A model generated the notes under the pieces. It saw only the letters and a program-made list of their open reading frames with translations. It did no database searches and was not told the origin of the DNA. Position numbers and translations under genes: made by a program. A stretch of DNA of 64,000 nt from Plut-88900 sp963668115 (GTDB taxonomy: Bacteria > Chloroflexota > Dehalococcoidia > Plut-88900): NCBI GenBank assembly GCA_963668115.1, contig OY764147.1:62001-126000 (forward strand), given 5' to 3'. Positions within the stretch are counted from its first letter, which is position 1, and the number at the start of each line of letters is the position of its first letter. Positions 7,862 to 16,361 of this stretch are shown in pieces.

Positions 7862-9055
7862 ATGGCAACCGCCATCCGAATGCCGCAACTTGGCATGATT
7901 ATGACCGAGGGCACCCTCGCCAAGTGGCATAAAGAGCCCGGCGCCCTCGTCAAGCAGGGCGACCCCCTCGCCGAAATAACCACCGAAAAGATCTCCTACG
8001 AGCTAGAAGCCCCCGAGTCCGGCATCTTCCACCCAGCCGTCAGCGAAGGCGATATCGTCCCCATCGAAGAACTCATCGCTCACATCCTCCAGGAGGGCGA
8101 GCTTGTCCCTGAGACTCCTACCCCGAAGTCTGCCACCACATCCCAGCCAACTCCCGTAGTCTCCGCACCTCGTACAGCCCCCACCCAGCCCAGCGCGGAA
8201 GTCCGCGCCGCCCCCAGCGCCCGCAAACTTGCCGCCCAGCTTAACATCGATATTTCCCAGGTTCCCCCCGCCCGACCCGGTGGCCGTATTGTCGAGGCCG
8301 ACGTTAAGGCCTTCGCCGAACGTCAATCATCCGCTTCTGCCGCCAAGCCCGACGATCGCGGCCTTCCACCCGGCCTCCCCGAGCCCTCAAAGGTCGAGCC
8401 CCTCGCCGGCATCAGGAAGGCCATAGCCAGCAACATGCGCCGCAGCGTGTCCAATGCCGCCCAGTTGTCCTTCCACATTGAAGTTGACATGACCGAGGCC
8501 GCGTCCCTGAGAAAAGACCGCTCCCGAGGCGAGGCAATCAGCCTCTCCGCCGCAGACATCGTTATGAAAGCCTGCGCCGAGGCTCTCCTCAAAAACCCCC
8601 GGCTTAACACCGTCCTATCCGACGCCAAGGTCCACTACTTTGACCAGGTCAACATGGGCCTCGCCGTCGCCCTCAACGACGGCCTCCTCGTACCCGTCAT
8701 CAGAAACGCCGACTCCAAGTCCATCACTCAACTCGCCACCGAAAGAAAAGACCTCTCTGAACGCGCCCGGAGCAGCAAACTGAAGGCCGACGAGCTTACC
8801 GGGGGAACCTTCAGCCTCACCGTCCTCGGCACCGTCGATGGGTTCACCCCCCTCCTGTACCCGGGCCAGAGTGCCATCCTGGGAGTAGGGCGTATTGCAA
8901 AGAAGCCCGTAGTAGTCGGTGATGAAATCGTCATCAGGGAAATGGCGACCCTCAGCCTGACCGTAGACCACCAGGTCGTCGACGGCGTCCCTGCTTCGGC
9001 CTTCCTCCGCCGGGTGAAGCAGCTCCTCGAACACCCCGAGGGACTCTTCACCTAG
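7862..9055 (+). CDS. Dihydrolipoamide acyltransferase (E2) of the 2-oxoacid dehydrogenase complex
   Basis: Core acyltransferase that accepts the acyl group on a lipoyl arm and passes it to CoA. 397 aa. One lipoyl domain (1-80) with the lipoyl lysine K43 in TTEKISYE; an Ala/Pro linker; a peripheral subunit-binding domain at about 118-150 (SARKLAAQLNIDISQV); and a catalytic domain ending with DHQVVDG at 369-375, which holds the catalytic His and Asp. No E3 (lipoamide dehydrogenase) gene follows; a strong terminator closes the operon, so E3 must come from elsewhere. Confidence 0.94.
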   Translation: MATAIRMPQLGMIMTEGTLAKWHKEPGALVKQGDPLAEITTEKISYELEAPESGIFHPAVSEGDIVPIEELIAHILQEGELVPETPTPKSATTSQPTPVVSAPRTAPTQPSAEVRAAPSARKLAAQLNIDISQVPPARPGGRIVEADVKAFAERQSSASAAKPDDRGLPPGLPEPSKVEPLAGIRKAIASNMRRSVSNAAQLSFHIEVDMTEAASLRKDRSRGEAISLSAADIVMKACAEALLKNPRLNTVLSDAKVHYFDQVNMGLAVALNDGLLVPVIRNADSKSITQLATERKDLSERARSSKLKADELTGGTFSLTVLGTVDGFTPLLYPGQSAILGVGRIAKKPVVVGDEIVIREMATLSLTVDHQVVDGVPASAFLRRVKQLLEHPEGLFT

Positions 9056-9080
9056 CCCCTTACATTAACGTCAATAGAAA

Positions 9081-9106
9081 AGGGGCGGCGCCTTCGCGCC
9101 GCCCCT
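9081..9106 (+). terminator. Rho-independent terminator after the E1-E2 operon
   Basis: Perfect 11-bp stem (AGGGGCGGCGC / GCGCCGCCCCT) with a CTTC tetraloop, followed by CTTT. It sits between the E2 gene and the convergent gene at 9133, so it may serve both strands. Confidence 0.85.
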
Positions 9107-9132
9107 CTTTGCTTCTCTACCTGATGGGTGGT

Positions 9133-9939
9133 CTAGCCCCGTGGCCTCACCCAAGACTCGGACCAAGCCAGGCATGCCGTGGTCGAAGGCGTCCCGTCTC
9201 GCTGTGCAGGCTGCGCGTCCCCCGAGGCCTGATCGCCGTTTATCACAACCTGCGCATGCCGGGCCGGCGTCATTATGCTGTAGACACCGTGAGACCTGCC
9301 CCCCGTTCCCGGAGGTGCGTGGATCGCAAATGGCGTAATAGTGTCATACCACGTCAGTGCTATGTCTTGGTCCTCGGATAGCACCCTTTCCGTGGAAAAT
9401 GATCTCACGTCTCCCTCCCTCTCAAACTCCGCCTCGACTATCCGAATTGAAGTGTCCGAGAACGGCGGGTTGATCATGGACTCGATCTCTTCCTGTAGCC
9501 ACCGCGCCAGCGCAACGTTGTCCGAATACGCAACGACTTCGTTGTTTGTGAGGTCGGATCGCATGAACAGGGCATGCCCCGGGCCTGCTGGCGAAAAGAG
9601 CACCCGCCAGTGACTCGCCACCGTAGTGAAGTCCGCCCCTTCCGAAGGCGCCAGCCGGACGAATGAGTTCTCCCCCGTCACGCGTACCTCGTTCGGATCG
9701 ACTATCGACGCCGCCCTTCCCCGCTTCGACTTGTCTAGCAGCTTCTCTTCACCCTTCGTTGTCAGGTATTTCACCGGAACGGGTATCAGGCGCCGCCCTT
9801 TGCGCTTGAAACTCCCGACTATCCGGTTCTCCCCCAGAAGCTTCGAGATTCTCGCTACGCTATACCCCGTGGCCTCAGCGGCCTGCTTGACGGTCATCGC
9901 ACCCTTCGGGGGTACGAATCTGGATCTTCTCACTGCCAT
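9133..9939 (-). CDS. Putative helix-turn-helix DNA-binding protein
   Basis: 268 aa, not recognised as a whole. Residues about 14-35 (AMTVKQAAEATGYSVARISKLL) read as a MerR/excisionase-like helix-turn-helix, followed by a basic stretch (FKRKGRRLIPVP). The remaining two thirds have mixed alpha/beta character and no catalytic motif I know. The last 40 residues are rich in Ser/Gln/Thr and may be an extension. The gene has a long upstream region containing two 7-bp direct repeats 21 bp apart, consistent with autoregulation. It could be a transcription factor; the target is unknown. Confidence 0.6.
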   Translation of the reverse strand: MAVRRSRFVPPKGAMTVKQAAEATGYSVARISKLLGENRIVGSFKRKGRRLIPVPVKYLTTKGEEKLLDKSKRGRAASIVDPNEVRVTGENSFVRLAPSEGADFTTVASHWRVLFSPAGPGHALFMRSDLTNNEVVAYSDNVALARWLQEEIESMINPPFSDTSIRIVEAEFEREGDVRSFSTERVLSEDQDIALTWYDTITPFAIHAPPGTGGRSHGVYSIMTPARHAQVVINGDQASGDAQPAQRDGTPSTTACLAWSESWVRPRG

Positions 9940-10019
9940 GTCCTGTCCTTTCTGTTGTCCTGCCGATTCCCTGTGGTCTGTCTCTCTTCTCTATCTACTG
10001 GACAAATCGATGTCTCGTA

Positions 10020-10047
10020 AATACTATTGTATCAGGTTGCAATACTA
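10020..10047. promoter_or_regulatory. Direct repeats AATACTA, 21 bp apart, upstream of the HTH gene
   Basis: AATACTA occurs at 10020-10026 and 10041-10047, two helical turns apart, in the AT-rich gap between the divergent HTH gene and the dioxygenase gene. The arrangement fits binding of a dimer to one face of the DNA, but no repressor site is proven. Confidence 0.35.
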
Positions 10048-10180
10048 GATAGAAACGCGTTCTGTATTGCTCTTGTCGTTGCCCTGACATCACCCTTGCC
10101 CAATGCAGTCCCGGCCCTTGGAGTGTACAATTAACAGGTGTTGTGGACGCCGTGTCAACTAGTTTATCGGGAGGAATCTT

Positions 10181-10765
10181 ATGGCGATAAGCGCTTATGA
10201 CATAGACCAGTTCGTGAATGACATGAAAGAGCTTCAGGCCAAGGGTATGGACGACGCCCAGCTACTGGACCGAGGGTCCTCCTACCTGGAGAAGTTGATC
10301 AGTAACCCCGACTGCATCCCCCCAGAGTACCGAGTCCCCTCCCTCAAGGGCAGCAGCCGACTCCACGGTTCCTATCTCCTCCACCGCTCCGATGACCTCC
10401 TAGTCTCCGCCGAAGTCTGGGGCCCGGGTGACCACGTAGATCCCCATGACCACCTCATCTGGGGAATGATCGGCGTTCTGGACAACACCCTCAACGAGGT
10501 CAGGTTCCAATGGCACGAGGATGAGAATCGCCCCGGCTTCGGCCGCTTGGAGAAGTCCCGCGACGCAGTCTCCAAGCCCGGAGAAGTCAGCCTCCTGATT
10601 CCCAGCATCGACGAAATCCACCAGATTGACAACCACGACTCCCGCCCCACCGTTGAAATTCACGTCTACGGCTTGGACCTCGGGACCATCCAGCGCAACA
10701 GGTACGATGCCGAAGCCGGCACAAAGGTCAACTTCCGTATCAAGTCCAAGTACGACAACGAGTAG
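10181..10765 (+). CDS. Cysteine dioxygenase-like (thiol dioxygenase) cupin
   Basis: Likely non-heme Fe(II) thiol dioxygenase that oxidises a small thiol to a sulfinate; 194 aa. The cupin motif gives three metal histidines: H89 and H91 in DPHDHLIWG and H147 in DEIHQID. The cysteine that forms the Cys-Tyr cross-link in animal cysteine dioxygenase is absent, as in bacterial mercaptopropionate-type members. A strong site GGGAGG lies before the ATG. The four-domain rhodanese gene begins 36 bases downstream, so the pair probably acts on reduced sulfur compounds. The exact thiol substrate is not known. Confidence 0.75.
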   Translation: MAISAYDIDQFVNDMKELQAKGMDDAQLLDRGSSYLEKLISNPDCIPPEYRVPSLKGSSRLHGSYLLHRSDDLLVSAEVWGPGDHVDPHDHLIWGMIGVLDNTLNEVRFQWHEDENRPGFGRLEKSRDAVSKPGEVSLLIPSIDEIHQIDNHDSRPTVEIHVYGLDLGTIQRNRYDAEAGTKVNFRIKSKYDNE

Positions 10766-10801
10766 CAGTCAGCTACTTATTGCCCTCTGCTTAACTGCGA
10801 T

Positions 10802-12385
10802 ATGCCAGCTAATACTTCCTGCGATGAACTAGCCGCGTTACTCGAAGGAGACTCCTCTTTCGCGCTGCTGGACGTCCGTGAACTGGGGGAATACAACCAG
10901 GCCCACATACCCGGCGCCTGCCCCCTCCCCCGACGCCTCATCGAATACCGACTCCCCAGGCTCGTTCCCAATCAGTCAACAAACGTTGTCGTTTGCGATG
11001 ACGATGGCAAACGCGCCGCCCTCGCCCTCGGGACTCTGCAAAAAATGGGCTATACCAACTCCTCCATCTTGGAGGGTGGAATCAACCGCTGGACCTCCCG
11101 GGGATACGGCTCTGAATGGGGCGTCAACGTACCCAGCAAAGACTACGGCGAACGCGTCCAGGTGGAGCGCGACATCCCCGAAGTCACCGCCGAAGAGCTT
11201 GAGGCCTGGATCTCCCGCAACGACAACTTCGTCCTCGTAGACTCCCGCACCCCCGAGGAGCACAACAGCTTCTGCATCCCCGGCAGCCGCAGTATGCCCG
11301 GCGGCGAGCTTGCCCTCCGAGTCTGGGACCTCATGGACACTGAGGACACGCCCGTCGTTGTTCACTGCGCTGGCCGCACCCGCAGCATCGTCGGTACTAG
11401 CATCCTTCACCGCATGGGCGTCAAGAACGTATACGGGTTGCGCAACGGCACCATGGGATGGCAGTTGGCCGGCTTCGACTTGGAACATGGCTCCACCCGA
11501 CTAACCCTCGACACCCCATCCGAATCCGCCCTCCAAAAAGCCGAGACCCATGGCCGCAAAGTCGCCGCTGAGGACGGTGTCAAATATCTTCCCCCTGAAG
11601 ACCTCGCATCTTTCGTCGCTGATCACAGCCAGCAAAACGTCTACTTAATAGATGTCCGCTCCATAGAAGAGTTCGATGCCGGTCACGTCCCCGGCTTCTG
11701 GTGGTATCCCGGCGGCCAGGCCGCCCAGGAAAGCGACAACGCAGTAGGCGTAAAGGCCGGCCAAATTATCTTCTGCTGCGATGGCGTGGCCCGAGCATCG
11801 GTCACCGCCTCCCTCTTCCGCCAGATCGGATACCCCAACGTCCACGTTCTGGACGGCGGCACGACCGCTTGGGCCCGAGCAGGCCTCTCCCTCCAAACCG
11901 GCCCCCACTCCCCCAACCCCGCCCTCCTAGACGAAGCCCGCTCCCGTATGGAATCACTATCCCCAAGCCAGGCCCGAAAGCTGTCCGAATCCTCCGACTC
12001 CACCACCCTCTTCGTAGGTACCAGCGCCGAGTTCGCCCACGGCCATCCCCCCGGCGCCCGATGGGTCCCCCGTGGCTCCCTCGAACTCACCATCAGAGAG
12101 ATCACCCCTTCCCTCACCACCCCCGTCCTCCTCGTTACCCCAGAAGGTCGAGAATCCCTCCTGGCGGGTCTGTCCCTGCTGGATTCCGGCTACCCCAGCG
12201 TCTACTCCCTTGAGGGAGGCGTCCAAGCCTGGCATGCCGAAGGATACCCGCTGGAGACCGGCCTCGCAGGCGTCATGAGCCCCCCTAACGACCTCGTATC
12301 CACCGGCTCGGGCCGCAACTTCGCCGACGCGATAAACTACCTGCGGTGGGAAATAGAGCTCGGCCACAAGTACGAAAAGACCTAG
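10802..12385 (+). CDS. Four-domain rhodanese (sulfurtransferase)
   Basis: 527 aa built of four rhodanese domains at about 1-108, 125-230, 262-367 and 385-490. Active-loop residues: C65 (CDDDGKR), C189 (CAGRTR), C326 (CDGVAR). In domain 4 the position reads VTPEGR with T446 instead of Cys, so that domain should be catalytically dead. Rhodaneses carry persulfide sulfur between thiols; three live cysteines in one chain suggest sulfur relay. The gene follows a thiol-dioxygenase-like gene closely. Its stop codon interleaves with the convergent enolase-superfamily gene (shared CTAG at 12382-12385). No signal peptide, so cytoplasmic. Confidence 0.92.
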   Translation: MPANTSCDELAALLEGDSSFALLDVRELGEYNQAHIPGACPLPRRLIEYRLPRLVPNQSTNVVVCDDDGKRAALALGTLQKMGYTNSSILEGGINRWTSRGYGSEWGVNVPSKDYGERVQVERDIPEVTAEELEAWISRNDNFVLVDSRTPEEHNSFCIPGSRSMPGGELALRVWDLMDTEDTPVVVHCAGRTRSIVGTSILHRMGVKNVYGLRNGTMGWQLAGFDLEHGSTRLTLDTPSESALQKAETHGRKVAAEDGVKYLPPEDLASFVADHSQQNVYLIDVRSIEEFDAGHVPGFWWYPGGQAAQESDNAVGVKAGQIIFCCDGVARASVTASLFRQIGYPNVHVLDGGTTAWARAGLSLQTGPHSPNPALLDEARSRMESLSPSQARKLSESSDSTTLFVGTSAEFAHGHPPGARWVPRGSLELTIREITPSLTTPVLLVTPEGRESLLAGLSLLDSGYPSVYSLEGGVQAWHAEGYPLETGLAGVMSPPNDLVSTGSGRNFADAINYLRWEIELGHKYEKT

Positions 12386-13494
12386 CTAAAGCTCAGGTGA
12401 TGGATCGTCGCCGCCCCCATCGCCTCCCAGTCCACCTCCAGCCCTAGCCCCGGCTTCTCCGGCCCGTATACGTACCCGTCCTCTTGCGTCCGCACCACGT
12501 CCACCATCCCGTATTCGTAAGGCTCATACGGCATCGTCTGCTCGAAGAAAGTGCAGTTGTCCGTCGCCAGCATCATGTGAAGGTTGGCCGTAGAGTTCAG
12601 GCTGAAACCCCATGACATGATCTCGCAGTTCATCCCCGCCCCCCGACTGATTTCCACAGCCTTCCTCAACGGCGTTACCCCTCCCATCGCCAGTGCATCC
12701 GTCCTCGCCGACCTCCAGCACCCCGACTTCACCGCCCCCTCGAACGTCGCCGGGTCCATTATCCAGTTCCCCGAAGGCAGAACGGGCATCTCGACTTCCC
12801 CCGCCAACATGCGGTAGCCCTCCAGGTCGTAGTCCGGCAGCGGCGCCTCGAACCACGTGAAGCCTAGATATTCCAGCTCCTTCGCCACCCTCACCGCCGA
12901 CTCCCTGTCATAGTTGTTCTCCGCATCCAGCATAAACTCCACGTCCTTGGCTGGATGCTTCTGCCTTACCGCTCTTGCTAACGACGCGTCGTCCTCCGGG
13001 ATACACCACGTGTGGAACTTCACCGCTGTGAAACCCTGCCCCAAGAGGGATTCCACGAACTCAAGGTACGCCGGGATGTCGTCCAGCATCGGAGTGCTTG
13101 CGTAGGACCGTATCCGCTCCCGCTCCGCCCCCATCAGCCTGAACAACGGTGCCCCGGCAACCTTCCCCGCCAAATCCCACAACGCAATGTCTATCGCCGC
13201 CAGCGCCTGCGGAGCAATCGGGAACACCCTCGGCCAGAGTTCCTTCCGAAGGCCTTCCCGGTCCAGGGGGTCCTTCCCGACCAATATCGGCCCGAGATGC
13301 CGCAGCGTTTCCGCGGTGTACCGGTCGTAATCGAAGGAGGTCGCATTCCAAACCCCACCCACCCCCTCCACCCCATCGTCCGTATAGATTCTCACAAGCG
13401 TATTGGTGGAAAACTGGTCTGGCAAATCATAAGACCATGCAAACCGCTCCACCTGCGGCGCCACCGCCCTTACCTCAATCCTCTCAATCTTCAT
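12382..13494 (-). CDS. Enolase-superfamily (mandelate racemase/muconate lactonizing) enzyme
   Basis: 370 aa with the N-terminal capping domain (about 1-120) and (beta/alpha)7-beta barrel. Metal ligands line up as D190 (MLDAENN), E216 (WFEAPLP) and N243 (LPSGNW). The third ligand is usually Glu or Asp; Asn is the choice seen in glucarate dehydratases. The second-strand acid/base site reads K159-F-H161 rather than KxK. These enzymes abstract the alpha-proton of a carboxylate, usually a sugar acid; the substrate here is unknown. Convergent with the rhodanese gene, sharing four bases. Confidence 0.88.
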   Translation of the reverse strand: MKIERIEVRAVAPQVERFAWSYDLPDQFSTNTLVRIYTDDGVEGVGGVWNATSFDYDRYTAETLRHLGPILVGKDPLDREGLRKELWPRVFPIAPQALAAIDIALWDLAGKVAGAPLFRLMGAERERIRSYASTPMLDDIPAYLEFVESLLGQGFTAVKFHTWCIPEDDASLARAVRQKHPAKDVEFMLDAENNYDRESAVRVAKELEYLGFTWFEAPLPDYDLEGYRMLAGEVEMPVLPSGNWIMDPATFEGAVKSGCWRSARTDALAMGGVTPLRKAVEISRGAGMNCEIMSWGFSLNSTANLHMMLATDNCTFFEQTMPYEPYEYGMVDVVRTQEDGYVYGPEKPGLGLEVDWEAMGAATIHHLSFS

Positions 13495-13632
13495 TTCACC
13501 ACCTTCATTACTATTCTGGCAGTCTAGTTTGGCGACAAACAGTGTAAATGTCCTCCATAACTTGCGCCATTAATCGCTGCACTTTAACCTTCAATGAAAC
13601 CAGCGGTTTTCACCCACCGGAGGCCCGACACC

Positions 13633-14826
13633 ATGACAGCCAACCCAACCTACCCCATGTTCTCCCGACAGGAGATGGAGCGACGCCTCTCCCGCGCCCG
13701 GGACCTAATGGCCGCAAGTGACCTCGATGCCCTCCTCATCACCGGCGAACACAACTTCCACTACTTTGTCGGTGCTGCTCCCAGCATCGGCCCCAACGAG
13801 TCCCTGGCCCGACCTTCTGCCTTCATCCTGCCGGCCGTCGGCAACCCCATTATCGTCTCCCAGGGCCGCGACAATATCCAGGAAGGCACCTACATCTCCG
13901 ACATCCGGGACTATTTCGACGTTCTCCGGTTCCCCTACGATCTCGTGACCGAAGCCCTCCGTGATAGAGGGCTGAGTGCAGGCCGCATCGGCGCAGAGTT
14001 GGGACAGGAACAGAGGATGGGCCTGCCCGTCGGTGATTATCTCGCCATCACTAACTCCCTCCCCGAGGCCCGCTTCGTCGACGCCGCCGACGTCGTCATC
14101 AAGACCCGCATGGTCAAGTCCGACGAAGAGCTTGGCTACATGCGGGAAGCGGCCCGCATCACCGCCCGCGCCCGGCGCCGCCTCTACTCCGACTACCTCA
14201 CCCCCGGCGTCACCGAGCGCCAGCTCGCCCGCCAGTTCCAGAAGCTCGTCCTCGACGAAGGCGCCGACGGCACTTCCTTTGTCCACTTCCAGTACGACAT
14301 CCAGTCCCAGTTGCCCGGTGCCAAGCACGCCTTCCACTATGACCGACCCCTCAGGAAAGGCGTCATCCTCGGCATCGACACCGGCGCCCGGGTCGGAATG
14401 TACACCGTCGACTACCCACGCATGGTCTCCCTTGGCCCTCCCACCGACAGGCAGAAGCGACTCTACGAAAATCTCCTGGAAGTCAACCGGCGTATGACCG
14501 AAGCCCTCAAGCCCGGAGTAACAGCCGCCGAAATCCACGCCGCCGCCGTGCAGGCCATGAAAGACCTCGGCGTGGAGACCGATAACCCCGAAAGACTCTC
14601 GGGCGGCAGTCGCATGGGCCACGGCCAAGGCATCCAGTTCACCGAACCCCCCAGCGTCACCCCCACCGACCACACCGTCCTCGAGGTCGGCGCCGTAATC
14701 AGCACCGAACCCGGCATCGCCGATGGGGAACTCCACCTCCTCTGGGAAGACACCCACGTCATCACCCCCACCGGATCCGACCTGATCACCACCGAATCCG
14801 ACACCCTTCGCCAAGTCCCCTTCTAA
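13633..14826 (+). CDS. M24-family metallopeptidase (Xaa-Pro aminopeptidase/creatinase fold)
   Basis: 397 aa from the ATG at 13633; an upstream ATG at 13594 adds only a weak leader. N-terminal creatinase domain (about 1-160) and C-terminal pita-bread domain. All five dimetal ligands can be placed: D249 (GIDTGA), D260 (TVDYPR), H330 (GHGQGI), E359 (STEPGI) and E372 (WEDTHV). A complete ligand set favours a true peptidase (Xaa-Pro dipeptidase type) over a creatinase-like hydrolase. It stands between the enolase-superfamily gene and a Rieske oxygenase. Confidence 0.88.
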   Translation: MTANPTYPMFSRQEMERRLSRARDLMAASDLDALLITGEHNFHYFVGAAPSIGPNESLARPSAFILPAVGNPIIVSQGRDNIQEGTYISDIRDYFDVLRFPYDLVTEALRDRGLSAGRIGAELGQEQRMGLPVGDYLAITNSLPEARFVDAADVVIKTRMVKSDEELGYMREAARITARARRRLYSDYLTPGVTERQLARQFQKLVLDEGADGTSFVHFQYDIQSQLPGAKHAFHYDRPLRKGVILGIDTGARVGMYTVDYPRMVSLGPPTDRQKRLYENLLEVNRRMTEALKPGVTAAEIHAAAVQAMKDLGVETDNPERLSGGSRMGHGQGIQFTEPPSVTPTDHTVLEVGAVISTEPGIADGELHLLWEDTHVITPTGSDLITTESDTLRQVPF

Positions 14827-14836
14827 CCCCACCCCC

Positions 14837-14892
14837 CGTCATTCCGGCCTCCGAGCCGGTCGAAGATGCGCCATTGGCGTGAATCCATCCCC
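14837..14892 (+). repeat. Dispersed intergenic repeat, family A, copy 1
   Basis: CGTCATTCC at the left end and GAATCCATCC at the right, with TCGAAGATGCGCCATTGGCG between. Related copies lie at 45080, 46791, 47638 (same orientation) and 56945, 57051 (reversed). Confidence 0.7.
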
Positions 14893-15004
14893 GGTGTGGG
14901 GCCTCCCCCGCACCGAACGAGTCCAAGAGGCTCACCCACCCCTCCCAACGTGATAACCTACCCGCAGGAAGTCTGCGCAATGCAAGCAGACCGGAGGTGC
15001 AGCA

Positions 15005-16351
15005 ATGACCACCACGAGACCATCCTTCCTCACCGATACCTACGCCGGTTACCACCACCGCGACGTCCCTTCCGAAGACGTATACCTCACCCACGTCGGC
15101 CCCGGCACCCCCGCTGGAGAATACCTCCGGCGCTTCTGGCAGCCCATCGCCCACTCCGAAGACCTGAAGGACCTGCCCGTTAGAATCCGCATCCTCGGCG
15201 AGGACCTCGTCGTCTTCCGGGACGGCGTCGGCCAAATCGGGCTGCTGGAGCTGCACTGCTGCCACAGGGGGACCTCCCTGGAATACGGCAAGATCGAGCC
15301 GGTCGGCATCCGGTGCTGCTACCACGGCTGGCTCTTCGACATTTCCGGCAAGATACTCGAAACCCCTGGCGAACCCGAGACCAGCACCCTGAAAGACCGT
15401 CTCTACCACGGCGCATACCCCGTCCACGAATACAACGGCCTCGTCTTCGCCTACATGGGCCCTCCTGACAAGATCTACCCCTTCCCCATCTACGACGCCT
15501 ACACCGCCCCCGGCATGACCCTCGCCGTTGGGACCCGGAACGTGAAGGACTGCAACTGGCTCCAGGTCATGGACAACGTCGTCGACCCCGTCCACGAGGC
15601 CTTCCTCCACGCCCGCATCAGCAACGTCCAGTTCACCGATTCCGAAGGCCAGCCAATCGACGCCCTCCTCGACGTTGGCGCCTTCGACGTGCTCGAGTCC
15701 CCTATCGGCCTCATGTGCTGTGTCACCCGCCGCATCGACGGCCACATCTGGTCCCACAACGTCGAATACATTGCCCCCAACATCGCCCACATCCCCCTCC
15801 CTCCCGACCTCCCCCTCAAGTACAACGATGGCCAGGACCAGGTCTGCATTTACCCCACCCTTTTCCGGTGGCGCGTCCCCCAGGACGACACCACTACTCT
15901 GGAATTCACCTTCACCCGCACCCTGGAAGGTCAGGTGGACGAATACACCAACAACCCCGAGTTCGCCACCATGGCCCAGAACGCCGGCGCCTCTCGGCCC
16001 TACCAGGATAGGCAGCGCTACCCCGCCGACTACGACGCCCAGGTCGGCCAGCGCGAAATCGCCGTCCACGACCTCGAACACCTCGCCACCACCGACAAGG
16101 GCGTGATAATGATGCGCCGCATGATCCGCGACGGCATCCGCGCCATCGAACGCGGCGATGACCCCGTCGGTGTCTTCCGTGACCCCCCACCCAACCCCAT
16201 CCCCACCTACGGCTACGAGACATCCGCCAAAGTCCCCCCAGCCCCCACCCCCGAACAGGATGAGAAGCTCATCCGGGAAACCGGTATAAGGTTCGCAGAG
16301 AACTACTTGGCACAACCACCGGCGCAATCTAGGTATCTGAGGGTCAAATAG
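15005..16351 (+). CDS. Rieske non-heme iron oxygenase, alpha (catalytic) subunit
   Basis: 448 aa aromatic-ring or O/N-demethylating oxygenase of the phthalate dioxygenase/vanillate demethylase type. The [2Fe-2S] Rieske ligands are C85, H87, C104 and H107 (HCCHRGTS ... RCCYHGW). The catalytic Fe ligands fall in DNVVDPVHEAFLH at 190-202 (H197, H202). Ribosome site GGAGGTG is 7 bases upstream of the ATG. No ferredoxin or reductase gene is beside it, so electrons must come from an unlinked reductase. The substrate is unknown. Confidence 0.93.
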   Translation: MTTTRPSFLTDTYAGYHHRDVPSEDVYLTHVGPGTPAGEYLRRFWQPIAHSEDLKDLPVRIRILGEDLVVFRDGVGQIGLLELHCCHRGTSLEYGKIEPVGIRCCYHGWLFDISGKILETPGEPETSTLKDRLYHGAYPVHEYNGLVFAYMGPPDKIYPFPIYDAYTAPGMTLAVGTRNVKDCNWLQVMDNVVDPVHEAFLHARISNVQFTDSEGQPIDALLDVGAFDVLESPIGLMCCVTRRIDGHIWSHNVEYIAPNIAHIPLPPDLPLKYNDGQDQVCIYPTLFRWRVPQDDTTTLEFTFTRTLEGQVDEYTNNPEFATMAQNAGASRPYQDRQRYPADYDAQVGQREIAVHDLEHLATTDKGVIMMRRMIRDGIRAIERGDDPVGVFRDPPPNPIPTYGYETSAKVPPAPTPEQDEKLIRETGIRFAENYLAQPPAQSRYLRVK

Positions 16352-16361
16352 AGGGTGATCA

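Noticed and set aside
13705..14832. 375-aa minus-strand frame opposite the M24 peptidase
   Set aside because: Antisense shadow; the + strand gene has all five metal ligands.
14786..16327. 513-aa minus-strand frame opposite the Rieske gene
   Set aside because: Antisense shadow; the + strand gene has complete Rieske and iron motifs.
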